64,000 nucleotides of DNA from Thalassolituus sp. UBA1087 (GCA_002314145.1 DCCG01000015.1:1-64000), one strand, 5' to 3'; positions 42,008-50,430 are shown, counted from the first letter of the stretch. Notes: a model not told the origin generated them from the letters alone. A program made the numbers and translations.

Positions 42008-42877
42008 ATGCAGGTAACTCCGGTCGCAGGTCCAGCTGTCAGTACGGTAGCGGCAAATGCCACTACCGGCACAGCCCTGTCGTCTGTAAAACCTGAGACA
42101 CCGCCAGCTTCGGTGCTGTCGGCGGTGGACGATGTGTCACTGTCTGCAGCAGCGGGGAACGCCAGCCTTGTTAATCCTGAATCTGAAACCCGTCTGTATC
42201 AGAAATCCCCCAATAGTCAGCCTGCCCGTGAGCAGGGTGATCAGCAACAACCACTGGCTGCTACTGCTGAAGAGGATGTTGTGACCCAGGTGCAGGAAGA
42301 ACGTGAACTGTCGGAAATCCGTGAGCTGAAACAAAGAGATCAGGAAGTCCGTGCCCATGAGCAGGCTCATGCATCAACCGGTGGCATCCATGCCGGCAGC
42401 ACCAGCTTCAGCTATGAAACCGGGCCGGATGGTGTGCGCTATGCCGTTGGCGGGGAAGTCTCTGTTGATGTCAGCAAAGTCAAAGATGATCCGCAGGCGA
42501 CGCTGGAAAAAATGGATCAGATTCAGCGTGCAGCACTGGCCCCTGCAGAGCCTTCGTCGCAGGACCGGCAGATAGCGGCTGAAGCCGCTCAGAAAGCCGC
42601 TCAGGCGCTGAATGAAATAGCGCAGCAACAGCTTCAGCGGCGTGATGCAGAAATGGGTCGCCTGGAAGAACAGCAGGCGGAAACAGCTGAAGCGCTGGAA
42701 GAGGCTAAAGCTGCTCAGGAAGAAGCGCGCGAAAAAGAATCGGAAGAAAAGGCCGTGTCAGCCGCGGAGCGTAATGCGGAATACAATGCCCGTATGCAGC
42801 GCATCAACGAAGTCCTGCTGGAAATCAGCATGCCGCCACCGGTATCCGCCGGCCAGATACTGGATGATGTCATCTGA
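42008..42877 (+). CDS. SprA-family putative metalloprotease
   Basis: 289 residues without a signal peptide. A variable, Ala/Ser/Pro-rich N-terminus (1-95) precedes the conserved block ELKQRDQEVRAHEQAHAS (HExxH zinc motif) and SFSYETGPDGVRYAVGGEVSVDV, the SprA-related signature; a charged coiled coil (about 180-260) follows. The family is annotated as putative metalloprotease, and activity has to my knowledge not been shown broadly. It ends in a clear terminator. Confidence 0.82.
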   Translation: MQVTPVAGPAVSTVAANATTGTALSSVKPETPPASVLSAVDDVSLSAAAGNASLVNPESETRLYQKSPNSQPAREQGDQQQPLAATAEEDVVTQVQEERELSEIRELKQRDQEVRAHEQAHASTGGIHAGSTSFSYETGPDGVRYAVGGEVSVDVSKVKDDPQATLEKMDQIQRAALAPAEPSSQDRQIAAEAAQKAAQALNEIAQQQLQRRDAEMGRLEEQQAETAEALEEAKAAQEEAREKESEEKAVSAAERNAEYNARMQRINEVLLEISMPPPVSAGQILDDVI

Positions 42878-42896
42878 ACACCAGATTCCTGATAAG

Positions 42897-42921
42897 AACC
42901 GGCTTTATGCCGGTTTTTTTA
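42897..42921 (+). terminator. Terminator after the SprA-type gene
   Basis: AACCGGC and GCCGGTT with a 5-nt loop and a T-run. Confidence 0.9.
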
Positions 42922-42931
42922 TGCCGTGATG

Positions 42932-42947
42932 GTTGCATTGTTGCAAC
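42932..42947. promoter_or_regulatory. 16-bp palindrome upstream of fadE copy 1
   Basis: GTTGCATTGTTGCAAC is a perfect 6-4-6 inverted repeat, of the form used by TetR-type repressors, 52 bp before the -35 of the fadE promoter. Immediately after it ATAGACG (42949-42955) repeats the left half of the palindrome in front of the second tetR gene. Confidence 0.4.
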
Positions 42948-42998
42948 GATAGACGGGTATATTTGCAAAATCGGCACGCGCCGATGGGTTCCTCAGGC

Positions 42999-43044
42999 TT
43001 GACAACGTACGGTGGCGAACGTATGTTTCAAACACTTGTTTGAA
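42999..43044 (+). promoter_or_regulatory. fadE copy 1 promoter with PsrA-like operator
   Basis: TTGACA (42999-43004), a 17-bp spacer and TATGTT (43022-43027) form a good sigma-70 promoter. The palindrome TTCAAACACTTGTTTGAA (43027-43044) covers the predicted start. Its core CAAAC-N4-GTTTG agrees with the PsrA consensus [C/G]AAAC-N2-4-GTTT[G/C] known from Pseudomonas, where PsrA represses beta-oxidation genes until long-chain fatty acids bind it. Confidence 0.7.
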
Positions 43045-43119
43045 TCGCTAGTGGTCAAACTGCCCAAAATCAACAGCAGCTGAGGCTGCGAGAACATAAC
43101 AGGCAACGAGGTCGTTCCT

Positions 43120-44925
43120 ATGCCAGAGTACAAGGCTCCCCTGCGTGAAATTAAGTTCGTAATGGACGAACTGCTGGATATGCCCGGTCATTACGCCAGC
43201 ATTCCGGCTTATGCTGAAGTAGCAACTCCAGAAATGATCGATGCGATCGTGGCCGAAGGTGCCAAGTTCTGTGAACAGGAACTGGCTCCTCTGCAGCGTG
43301 TTGGTGATACTGAAGGTTGTACCCGTCATGACGACGGTTCTGTTACCACGCCTACCGGCTTTAAAGAAGCGTACGCCAAATTCGTTGAGGGCGGCTGGCC
43401 TTCTCTGGCGCATGACGAAGCTCACGGTGGTCAGGGGCTGCCTGAATCACTGGGTACTGTTGTGTCTGAAATGGTTGGTTCTGCCAACTGGTCGTGGGGT
43501 ATGTACCCGGGCCTGTCACACGGCGCCATGAACACGATTGATCTGCACGGTACTGACGAGCAGAAAGAAACTTATCTGACCAAACTGGTCTCCGGTGAGT
43601 GGACAGGTACTATGTGTCTGACCGAACCACACTGTGGTTCTGACCTGGGCATCCTGAAAACCAAAGCTGAGCCGAATGCTGATGGTTCTTACGCCATCAC
43701 GGGTACCAAAATCTTTATCTCAGCCGGTGAGCACGATATGGCTGAGAATATTGTGCACATCGTACTGGCACGTCTGCCAGGTGCACCGGAAGGTACCAAA
43801 GGTATTTCTCTGTTCATCGTACCGAAAATGCTGCCTGACGAAGACGGCAGTGTTGGTGAGCGTAATGACGTGACCTGTGGTTCGATCGAACACAAAATGG
43901 GTATTCACGGTAACGCTACCTGTGTGATGAACTTTGATGGCGCCAAAGGCTGGCTGATCGGACCAGAAAACAAAGGCCTGAACTGCATGTTCACCTTTAT
44001 GAACACTGCCCGTATCGGTACCGCCCTGCAGGGTGCGACCGCTGCTGAAGCCTCTTTCCAGGGTGCTCTGGCCTATGCCAAAGACCGTCTGGCAATGCGT
44101 TCACTGTCCGGGCCGAAAGCGCCTGAGAAAGCCGCTGACCCGATTATCGTTCACCCGGACGTGCGCCGTATGCTGCTGACTCAGAAAGCCTTCGCTGAGG
44201 GTGGCCGTGCACTGGTTTATCTGGCCGCGCAACAGAACGATATTGTGAAAGCGTCAGAAGATGAAGAAGCGCGTAAAGCCGCTGATGAGCTGCTGGGCTT
44301 CCTGACGCCGATCGCCAAAGCCTTCCTGACGGAAGTCGGTTATGAAGCGACCAACCTGGGTGTTCAGGTATTTGGTGGTCATGGCTTTATCGCTGAGTGG
44401 GGTATGGAGCAGCTGGTACGTGATACCAAGATCGCCTGTATCTACGAGGGAACCACAGGAATCCAGGCACTCGACCTGCTGGGCCGTAAAGTATTGATGA
44501 CTCAGGGTGCATCCCTGCGTAACTTTACTAAGATGGTTCATAAGTTCTGCCAGGCAGAAGAAGGTAATGAAACACTGGCGCCGCTGGTGGCTTCGCTGGC
44601 CGAATACAATAAAGAGTGGGGCGACCTGACCATGAAGATTGGTATGTCGGCGATGAAAGACCGTGAAGAAGTCGGTTCAGCATCGGTCGATTACCTGATG
44701 TATTCAGGTTACGTGACACTGGCATACCTGTGGGCACGTATGGCGAAAGTTGCACAGGATGCGCTGACAAATGGTACGTCTGAAGAAGACTACTACAAAG
44801 CCAAGCTGACCACGGCTAAGTTCTACTTTGCCCGTGTTCTGCCGCGCGCCAAAGGTCACGCAATCTCTATGGTTGCAGGCGCTGACACTGTGATGGATCT
44901 GGCTGAAGAACACTTCGCGTTCTGA
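43120..44925 (+). CDS. Long FadE-type acyl-CoA dehydrogenase, copy 1
   Basis: 601 residues, the long form with an extra C-terminal domain found in Pseudomonas FadE1/FadE2 and in DmdC. Conserved blocks: APLREIKFVMDELL (N-terminus), GTMCLTEPHCGSDLG (FAD/substrate site), KIFISAGEHDM, VFGGHGFIAEWGMEQLVRD and IYEGTTGIQALDLLGRK with the region of the catalytic Glu. It catalyses the first step of beta-oxidation; chain length cannot be told, and methylmercaptopropionyl-CoA (DmdC activity) cannot be excluded. Promoter shows a PsrA-like operator. A paralogue follows. Confidence 0.9.
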   Translation: MPEYKAPLREIKFVMDELLDMPGHYASIPAYAEVATPEMIDAIVAEGAKFCEQELAPLQRVGDTEGCTRHDDGSVTTPTGFKEAYAKFVEGGWPSLAHDEAHGGQGLPESLGTVVSEMVGSANWSWGMYPGLSHGAMNTIDLHGTDEQKETYLTKLVSGEWTGTMCLTEPHCGSDLGILKTKAEPNADGSYAITGTKIFISAGEHDMAENIVHIVLARLPGAPEGTKGISLFIVPKMLPDEDGSVGERNDVTCGSIEHKMGIHGNATCVMNFDGAKGWLIGPENKGLNCMFTFMNTARIGTALQGATAAEASFQGALAYAKDRLAMRSLSGPKAPEKAADPIIVHPDVRRMLLTQKAFAEGGRALVYLAAQQNDIVKASEDEEARKAADELLGFLTPIAKAFLTEVGYEATNLGVQVFGGHGFIAEWGMEQLVRDTKIACIYEGTTGIQALDLLGRKVLMTQGASLRNFTKMVHKFCQAEEGNETLAPLVASLAEYNKEWGDLTMKIGMSAMKDREEVGSASVDYLMYSGYVTLAYLWARMAKVAQDALTNGTSEEDYYKAKLTTAKFYFARVLPRAKGHAISMVAGADTVMDLAEEHFAF

Positions 44926-44962
44926 TCCCTGATCCTGAACGATGCTCAGGGCATATCAGTAG

Positions 44963-44986
44963 AAACCGCGCCCCGGCGCGGTTTTT
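44963..44986 (+). terminator. Terminator after fadE copy 1
   Basis: AAACCGCGCC and GGCGCGGTTT stem followed by TT; separates the two dehydrogenases into distinct units. Confidence 0.85.
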
Positions 44987-45103
44987 ACGTATTTCAGACT
45001 GGGAAAGCTGGTCGAACTGGTTACAATAGCCGCGTTTTCCGTTATCCGATCGTCATGACTGAAATGGATAATGCAAATCCCGGAACAAACATGAGGTTGC
45101 AAC

Positions 45104-46900
45104 ATGGCAGAATATAAAGCTCCGCTGCGCGATATGCGTTTCGTACTGAATGAAGTCTTTGAAGCAGACAAACTCTGGTCCTCTCTGGCAGGGCTTGAAG
45201 GAGCGGTTGATACAGAAACCGCGGAAGCCATCCTGGAAGAATGCGGCAAGATCGCCAGTCAGGTATTGGCGCCTATCAACCGTGAAGGTGATGAAGTCGG
45301 ATCAACCTGGAAAGACGGCGAAGTCACTGCGGCTCCGGGTTTCAAAGAAGCCTATCAAACCTATTGCGAAGCGGGCCTGAATGCTTTGGGCGGCAACCCT
45401 GAGTTTGGCGGCATGGGCATGCCAAAGACACTGGTTGGCCAGATGGAAGAAATGATTCAGGGTGCCAATATGTCTTTCGGCCTGGCACCAATGCTGACGG
45501 CCGGCGCCTGTCTGTCTCTGAACGCTCATGGTTCTCAGGAGCTGAAAGAAAAGTATCTGCCCAATATGTACAGCGGCCAGTGGGCCGGCGCTATGGATCT
45601 GACCGAACCTCATGCCGGTACCGATCTGGGTATCATCCGCACTAAAGCGGCACCGAATGCCGATGGCTCATACGACGTGACCGGGACTAAGATTTTTATT
45701 ACCTGGGGTGAGCACGACATGGCGGAGAACATTATCCACCTGGTGCTGGCGAAACTGCCGGACGCTCCGGCGGGCCCGAAAGGGATTTCCATGTTCCTGG
45801 TACCTAAGTTCCTGGTGAACGAAGACGGCTCGCTGGGCGAACGTAATGCCATGGGTTGTGGTTCTATCGAACACAAAATGGGCATTAAAGGTTCCGCTAC
45901 CTGTGTGATGAACTATGACGGCGCCAAAGGCTGGCTGGTCGGTGAAGAAAACAAAGGCCTGAATGCCATGTTCACCATGATGAACTATGAACGTCTGGGG
46001 GTTGGTATACAAGGGCTTGGCGCGGCCGAAGCTTCCTATCAGAATGCGGTTGAGTACGCCCGTGATCGTATCCAGAGCCGCGCACCGACCGGGGCCGTAG
46101 CCAAAGACAAAGCGGCTGACCCGATCATTGTTCACCCTGATGTACGCCGCATGCTGCTGACGTCCCGCGCCTTTACTGAAGGCGGCCGGGCTTTCTCTAC
46201 CTATGTGGGTAAATGGCTGGACATTGCCAAGTTCTCTGACAACGCAGATGACAAAAAGCACGCTGATGCCATGCTGGCTCTGCTGACGCCGGTCGCTAAA
46301 GCGTTTCTGACTGACAACGCGCTGGAATCGGCCGTTGCCTGTCAGCAGGTCTTCGGTGGTCACGGCTTTATCCGTGAGTGGGGACAGGAACAGTTTGTGC
46401 GTGATATCCGTATCACTCAGATTTACGAAGGCACCAATGGTATTCAGGCACTGGATCTGATCGGCCGTAAAGTGGCCGCCAATAACGGCGCTTTTTATAA
46501 ACTGTTTGAAGAAGACATTAATGCCTTTATTGCTGAGCAGGAAGGTAACGATGCGGCTGCTGAATTTATCGAGCCATTGAAAGCCGCTTTGGAAAATCTG
46601 ACGGATCTGACCCACTGGGTAATGGATCAGGCCGGTGGCAATGCCAACGAAATCGGTGCCGCTTCCGTTGAATACCTGCAGGTATTCGGTTACACCGCAC
46701 TGGCTTATATGTGGGCTAAAATGGCTGTGGTTGCACTGTCTAAAGGTGACGATACCTCCGGTTTCTATAAAGCCAAAGTGGGCACCGCGCGTTTCTATAT
46801 GAAGCGTCTGCTGCCACGTTATATTGGCCTGTCTGCTGCGGTTAAAGGCGGCTCTGAGCCTCTGTACGAACTGGAAGAAGAGATGTTTGAAACTGCTTAA
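45104..46900 (+). CDS. Long FadE-type acyl-CoA dehydrogenase, copy 2
   Basis: 598 residues, paralogous to copy 1 along the whole length (APLRDMRFVLNEVF, GAMDLTEPHAGTDLG, KIFITWGEHDM, VFGGHGFIREWGQEQFVRD, IYEGTNGIQALDLIGRK). The two share many identical blocks but differ in the substrate-side segment between them, which fits different chain-length ranges. A separate TACAAT -10-like box (45022-45027) suggests its own promoter. A 546-codon frame lies open on the opposite strand but shows no family pattern and is a shadow of codon bias. Confidence 0.9.
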   Translation: MAEYKAPLRDMRFVLNEVFEADKLWSSLAGLEGAVDTETAEAILEECGKIASQVLAPINREGDEVGSTWKDGEVTAAPGFKEAYQTYCEAGLNALGGNPEFGGMGMPKTLVGQMEEMIQGANMSFGLAPMLTAGACLSLNAHGSQELKEKYLPNMYSGQWAGAMDLTEPHAGTDLGIIRTKAAPNADGSYDVTGTKIFITWGEHDMAENIIHLVLAKLPDAPAGPKGISMFLVPKFLVNEDGSLGERNAMGCGSIEHKMGIKGSATCVMNYDGAKGWLVGEENKGLNAMFTMMNYERLGVGIQGLGAAEASYQNAVEYARDRIQSRAPTGAVAKDKAADPIIVHPDVRRMLLTSRAFTEGGRAFSTYVGKWLDIAKFSDNADDKKHADAMLALLTPVAKAFLTDNALESAVACQQVFGGHGFIREWGQEQFVRDIRITQIYEGTNGIQALDLIGRKVAANNGAFYKLFEEDINAFIAEQEGNDAAAEFIEPLKAALENLTDLTHWVMDQAGGNANEIGAASVEYLQVFGYTALAYMWAKMAVVALSKGDDTSGFYKAKVGTARFYMKRLLPRYIGLSAAVKGGSEPLYELEEEMFETA

Positions 46901-46926
46901 ACGGCAGTGCAGCATCCCGATACGAT

Positions 46927-46954
46927 AAAAAAACCGCCTGCGGGCGGTTTTTTT
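46927..46954 (+). terminator. Terminator after fadE copy 2
   Basis: ACCGCC(T)G and C(G)GGCGGT stem bounded by A- and T-tracts. Confidence 0.9.
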
Positions 46955-47002
46955 ATGCCTGTGTGGTACCGTTTCTGAATCCGTTTTGTCCGGAGGCAGA
47001 TA

Positions 47003-47599
47003 ATGACTGGTCGGGAAAAAAAGCACAGCTGCCGCTATGAGGAACTTGCCGGTGTTCTGTATCCGGTTCTGCTCAAACGTATGGAAACACAGACCTTCCA
47101 TAAAATTACTGTTCAGAGTCTTTGCCGTGATGCCGGCATCGCGCGGCAGACGTTTTACCTGCACTTCAGTAATCGTGACGCCCTGTTCTGTGCTTATGTG
47201 GATAATATTTTTGAGGTTTTTTATCAGGATATTGCCGGACCCGTGCAGCAGAACCTGATGCCCGGCGCTGATATCAGTACCCACCTGTTTGCTCAGTGGG
47301 AGGAACATCAGGCCCTTGCCCGGCTGATCTTTGCTAATGGCCTGGAGTCTCTGTTAATTGGCCGCTTCCGCGGATATATCGCCCGGGTAATGGGGCTTTA
47401 TATCCGCCACCACGGTATCCGGGTAATAGATTCTGAGCGTCAGGCCTATATGACCGATTATCTTGCCGGTGCTTTCTGGATGGTACTTCAGCGTTGGGTC
47501 AGGACAGGTTTCCGTTATTCCGCGGCGCAGCTGGCGGAACTCTTCACTCAGCTCACGGAACCCGGTTTTACACAGGCGATGTTCCCCCGTGATGGCTGA
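47003..47599 (+). CDS. TetR-family transcriptional regulator, copy 1
   Basis: 198 residues. The HTH lies at about 33-56 (KITVQSLCRDAGIARQTFYLHFSNRDALF), with the usual FYLHF after the recognition helix. The C-terminal ligand domain ends with an amphipathic segment as in TetR_C_7-like regulators. It is a paralogue of the regulator 97 bp downstream (ARQTFYLHF/ARPTFYLHY and the same spacing of LARLIFANGLESLL/FARLLVESDVEALV). Position behind two fadE genes suggests control of fatty-acid use, but nothing in the sequence fixes the ligand. Confidence 0.88.
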   Translation: MTGREKKHSCRYEELAGVLYPVLLKRMETQTFHKITVQSLCRDAGIARQTFYLHFSNRDALFCAYVDNIFEVFYQDIAGPVQQNLMPGADISTHLFAQWEEHQALARLIFANGLESLLIGRFRGYIARVMGLYIRHHGIRVIDSERQAYMTDYLAGAFWMVLQRWVRTGFRYSAAQLAELFTQLTEPGFTQAMFPRDG

Positions 47600-47614
47600 C
47601 CGCAACGCACTCTG

Positions 47615-47641
47615 TTGGCTAAATAGACGTTTGTCTATAAT
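47615..47641 (+). promoter_or_regulatory. tetR copy 2 promoter with overlapping palindrome
   Basis: A perfect -10 TATAAT (47636-47641) is overlapped by ATAGACGTTTGTCTAT (47623-47638), a perfect 6-4-6 inverted repeat; TTGGCT at 47615-47620 is a weak -35 at 15 bp. An operator on the -10 box just before a tetR gene is typical of autorepression. Confidence 0.7.
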
Positions 47642-47695
47642 GACGTCCGTGACTGTTCTGAAATAATAACCATAACAAACGGATTTCGTGCTGCG

Positions 47696-48301
47696 ATGCC
47701 AGCCCTTATAACCATGACAAAAGACCTGGATAAGCGCGTCGAGCGTTCGCGCCGGCTGTTAATGACGACTCTGCTGCAGCTGATGGCTGAAAAAGCCTAC
47801 AGCAAGATTTCCGTAGCCAATATCTGTGAACGTTCAGGGGTGGCGCGGCCCACGTTTTACCTGCACTATCGCTCCAAAGATGACCTGTTAAAAGGTTATA
47901 TCGAAAGCATGTTTATGCGCTTTTATGAACAGGTCGATGATTATCTGACCCGTTCAACCAATGCCGATCCCGTGATTGCTGAGATCATGTTCCGGCAGTG
48001 GTCCGATAATGCAGAGTTTGCCCGCCTGCTGGTCGAATCCGATGTTGAAGCCCTGGTCCTGAACGAATTCAAGCATTATGTCGCGCGTATTATGGAGCGT
48101 TATATCAGTGCCCATCAGTTATCTGTGCGGGATGCCGGGCGCATGAATTATGTGGTCGATTTTATTGCCGGTGCGTCGTTCGCCGTGATTGTCCGCTGGG
48201 TGCGGGAAGAGTTTCCCATGGCGGCGGAAGAAATGGGGCAGCTGTATGCCAGTCTGGTCAGACCCGGCCTGCTGCAGGTATTGTTGAGCGGTAAGGTGTG
48301 A
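47696..48301 (+). CDS. TetR-family transcriptional regulator, copy 2
   Basis: 201 residues; an in-frame ATG at 47714 is an alternative start, and neither has a strong ribosome site. HTH at about 35-58 (KISVANICERSGVARPTFYLHYRSKDDLL). Paralogue of the preceding regulator. Its promoter carries a palindrome on the -10 box, so it probably represses itself. It converges with hpf at a bidirectional terminator. Confidence 0.87.
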   Translation: MPALITMTKDLDKRVERSRRLLMTTLLQLMAEKAYSKISVANICERSGVARPTFYLHYRSKDDLLKGYIESMFMRFYEQVDDYLTRSTNADPVIAEIMFRQWSDNAEFARLLVESDVEALVLNEFKHYVARIMERYISAHQLSVRDAGRMNYVVDFIAGASFAVIVRWVREEFPMAAEEMGQLYASLVRPGLLQVLLSGKV

Positions 48302-48330
48302 GGCACAGCAGAACACACTGACTGACAGAC

Positions 48331-48360
48331 ATAAAAAAGGCCCGTGCGGGCCTTTTTTAT
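48331..48360. terminator. Bidirectional terminator between tetR copy 2 and hpf
   Basis: AAAAAAGGCCCG and CGGGCCTTTTTT with a 2-nt-plus loop; symmetric A/T flanks. Confidence 0.93.
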
Positions 48361-48380
48361 GTCGATTGTCCGGATGATTT

Positions 48381-48737
48381 TCAGGCAGCACTGCTGTTGC
48401 CGGCCCGGCGGTTTTTATCGATACGTTTGTTATGAATCTGACGTACCTTACGCTGCGCTTTATCGAAGGCATCGGTGACCGCCAGATACATGTCTTCATG
48501 TTCCGGGTTATCGTGTTTGTCCCGGGTAATGGCTACCGTCTGTCCCGGCAGGCCAACCTCCAGAGATACATGGGCCAGCTTGCCTTTGTAACTGTGATTA
48601 TGCGGCATGGCAACGACAGCACGGATGCCAGTGATTTCATCGAACGTTGCGGTTAACTTGATGGCTTTTTCGCGGATATGTTGCTCAATGGCATCAGAGT
48701 GGCTGATGTCGCGGAAGCTGATTTCCAAACCTTTCAT
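48381..48737 (-). CDS. hpf: Short ribosome hibernation promoting factor (HPF/RaiA family)
   Basis: 118 residues, the short form. Beta-alpha-beta-beta-beta-alpha fold with the marks LEISFRDISHSDAIEQHIREKA, KGKLAHVSLEVGLPG and DMYLAVTDAFDKAQRKVRQIHNK. Such proteins bind the 30S decoding region of idle ribosomes and, in short-HPF organisms, act with RMF. GGAGAG precedes the ATG. In many gammaproteobacteria hpf follows rpoN; here it stands alone, so this may be a second, specialised copy. Confidence 0.88.
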   Translation of the reverse strand: MKGLEISFRDISHSDAIEQHIREKAIKLTATFDEITGIRAVVAMPHNHSYKGKLAHVSLEVGLPGQTVAITRDKHDNPEHEDMYLAVTDAFDKAQRKVRQIHNKRIDKNRRAGNSSAA

Positions 48738-48971
48738 AGTCTCTCCTTCTTTCGGCTGACTCTCACCGGAACGTTTTCCGGCAACGGATTGGTCATTTCA
48801 GACTACAACAGTAAAACAAAACTTCAATCGACACAGGTCAAAAATTGTCAAGGCAGGGGGTCCACAAAATCTCACCGTTTGCGGTCAGCCTGCTATGCTG
48901 AAGCAGGGCTTCTGCAATTATGTCTGAAGCGGCAATTTCAGCGATGTAAATACGACGGACGGATACGCTTT

Positions 48972-49496
48972 ATGCATCCACTGACAGCTTTTTACTGTGG
49001 CCAGGGCACTGATCACCGGGGGCGGAGTTTCAATAGTATTCTTGCTTTCCCGGATACCGAAATGGAAACCTGTCATGACTACATTCAGTGGTTGTTTCCA
49101 CTGCATGAACCCAGCCCCTACAACCCTGAAGCACCGGTTGTCACGGCGGAGGTTGTGGACGACTTTCACCGTGACCCTGAGCTGCAGGCCCGCATGCACC
49201 AGGCGCTGCAGCGGATGCTGACTTTTCTGGGCATGGTACTGAAAGAATCACCACAGGGGTTTGAGCTGGTGATGCCGGCCAATATCTGTGAACGCCACTG
49301 GCTGATGCCGGAGAATCACAACTACCGCCGCCTCAGCCGTATGCTGGCATCCATGAAGCTGATGGGGCTGGATACCCAGGCGAATGCCCTGTGGCAGGGA
49401 TTACAGGCGCTGGCCGTACGTTGTGAGGGGAAAATCAGCGCTGCTACGCTTACCCATTGGCGGCTGGCTGCTATGGGGCTGGATGACTCACTATGA
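48972..49496 (+). CDS. Opioid-growth-factor-receptor-related (OGFr_N) domain protein
   Basis: 174 residues from the ATG at 48972; the frame is open upstream to 48678 but that part overlaps hpf and has no family pattern. Conserved OGFr block: FYCGQGTDHRGRSFNSIL, METCHDYIQWLFPLHEPSPYN, PVVTAEVVDDFHRDPELQARM, LTFLGM. The domain is known from vertebrate OGFr and occurs in bacteria with unknown function. No clear ribosome site is seen at the chosen start (GGACGGATAC lies upstream). The HAD gene follows 42 bp later. Confidence 0.82.
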   Translation: MHPLTAFYCGQGTDHRGRSFNSILAFPDTEMETCHDYIQWLFPLHEPSPYNPEAPVVTAEVVDDFHRDPELQARMHQALQRMLTFLGMVLKESPQGFELVMPANICERHWLMPENHNYRRLSRMLASMKLMGLDTQANALWQGLQALAVRCEGKISAATLTHWRLAAMGLDDSL

Positions 49497-49538
49497 TATT
49501 CTGCCGGGCTCAGCCAAAGCTTGATGAGCGGAGCCTTA

Positions 49539-50210
49539 ATGCAGGTTTACGATGTACCGGTGGTGTTTTTTGATCTGGACGACTCCCTGATCAACAAAGA
49601 CGCTAACAGTCTGTGGATTCGCTGGCGGGTGAAGCGCGAGCGCTGGGCTGTGGTGGAGGCTATGCTGGCCCTGGCATCTCTCTACCGGGCGTATAAAAAA
49701 GGCCGTGTTACCCACTGGCGCCTGTCCAATTATTACCGCACCCGTACCCGTGGCATGTCACTGGAAGAGTACCGTATCCATGTGGAGCGGTTTTTTAATG
49801 AGCGCGGTCAGCTGCATATATATCCGCAGGCGGCATCCCTGTTGTTTGCCTATCAGCGCCGGGGTGCTGAGCTGGTGATGATTACCGGCGCAGACGATGT
49901 GGTGGCCAGGGCCTATGGTGATGCTCTGGGAATTGATAATGTAATCAGCAACAGGCTGAGCACTGAAAATAACCGCATCGTCGGGCTGGAAAAGCCCATG
50001 TGCTATGGCGCGGGCAAAGTGGATCTGGCCCGCCAGTTCCTCAACCGGCGGGGATGGTCGTTCGAAGATGCCGCCTTTTATACCGATAGCCATGCTGACA
50101 TACCTCTGCTGGAAGCCGTTAAGCAGCCGGTGGTGCTGAATCCCAGCCGGGAACTGCGTGCAGTCGCCAGCGACCGCCAATGGCCATGCCTCGACTGGCG
50201 GGCGGAATGA
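49539..50210 (+). CDS. HAD-superfamily IB phosphatase
   Basis: 223 residues from the ATG at 49539, chosen for its CGGAG; an ATG at 49521 adds six residues. Motif I FFDLDDSL, motif II VMITGADD, motif III/IV region KVDLARQFL and YTDSHADIPLLEAV define the IB (SerB/CicA-like) class. A small helical cap lies between motifs I and II. Natural substrate unknown; phosphoserine, phospholipid head groups or sugar phosphates are possible. It stands 220 bp before trpE. Confidence 0.88.
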   Translation: MQVYDVPVVFFDLDDSLINKDANSLWIRWRVKRERWAVVEAMLALASLYRAYKKGRVTHWRLSNYYRTRTRGMSLEEYRIHVERFFNERGQLHIYPQAASLLFAYQRRGAELVMITGADDVVARAYGDALGIDNVISNRLSTENNRIVGLEKPMCYGAGKVDLARQFLNRRGWSFEDAAFYTDSHADIPLLEAVKQPVVLNPSRELRAVASDRQWPCLDWRAE

Positions 50211-50336
50211 AGGGCGATTTAAGCCGACCTCCGTCTTGCCGCTTCCTGAGCATACCGTTATAGTTCTGTTTATCTCTCAAACCTGAATAACACGGAGCCC
50301 CGCGGTGTTTTTTCAATATAACCGCCCCCTGCAACA

Positions 50337-50353
50337 GGGTCAGCATCTGACCC
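50337..50353 (+). other. Short hairpin in the 220-bp trpE leader region
   Basis: GGGTCAG-CAT-CTGACCC. No T-run behind it and no leader peptide with adjacent Trp codons is visible between 50211 and 50430, so classical trp attenuation is not supported. Another hairpin-like segment near 50310-50330 has only a 5-bp stem before TTTTTT. Confidence 0.4.
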
Positions 50354-50430
50354 GTCGATGGTGTTAAGCGCTGTTCTCATTCTGACCGGCCGCACGGCCT
50401 TGTATCGCGCTTAACAATCTGAAGGTAATT

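Noticed and set aside
45668..47308. 546-codon open frame opposite fadE copy 2
   Set aside because: It is antisense to a highly expressed-type gene, has no ribosome site and no recognisable pattern; codon bias in the real gene removes stops on the other strand.
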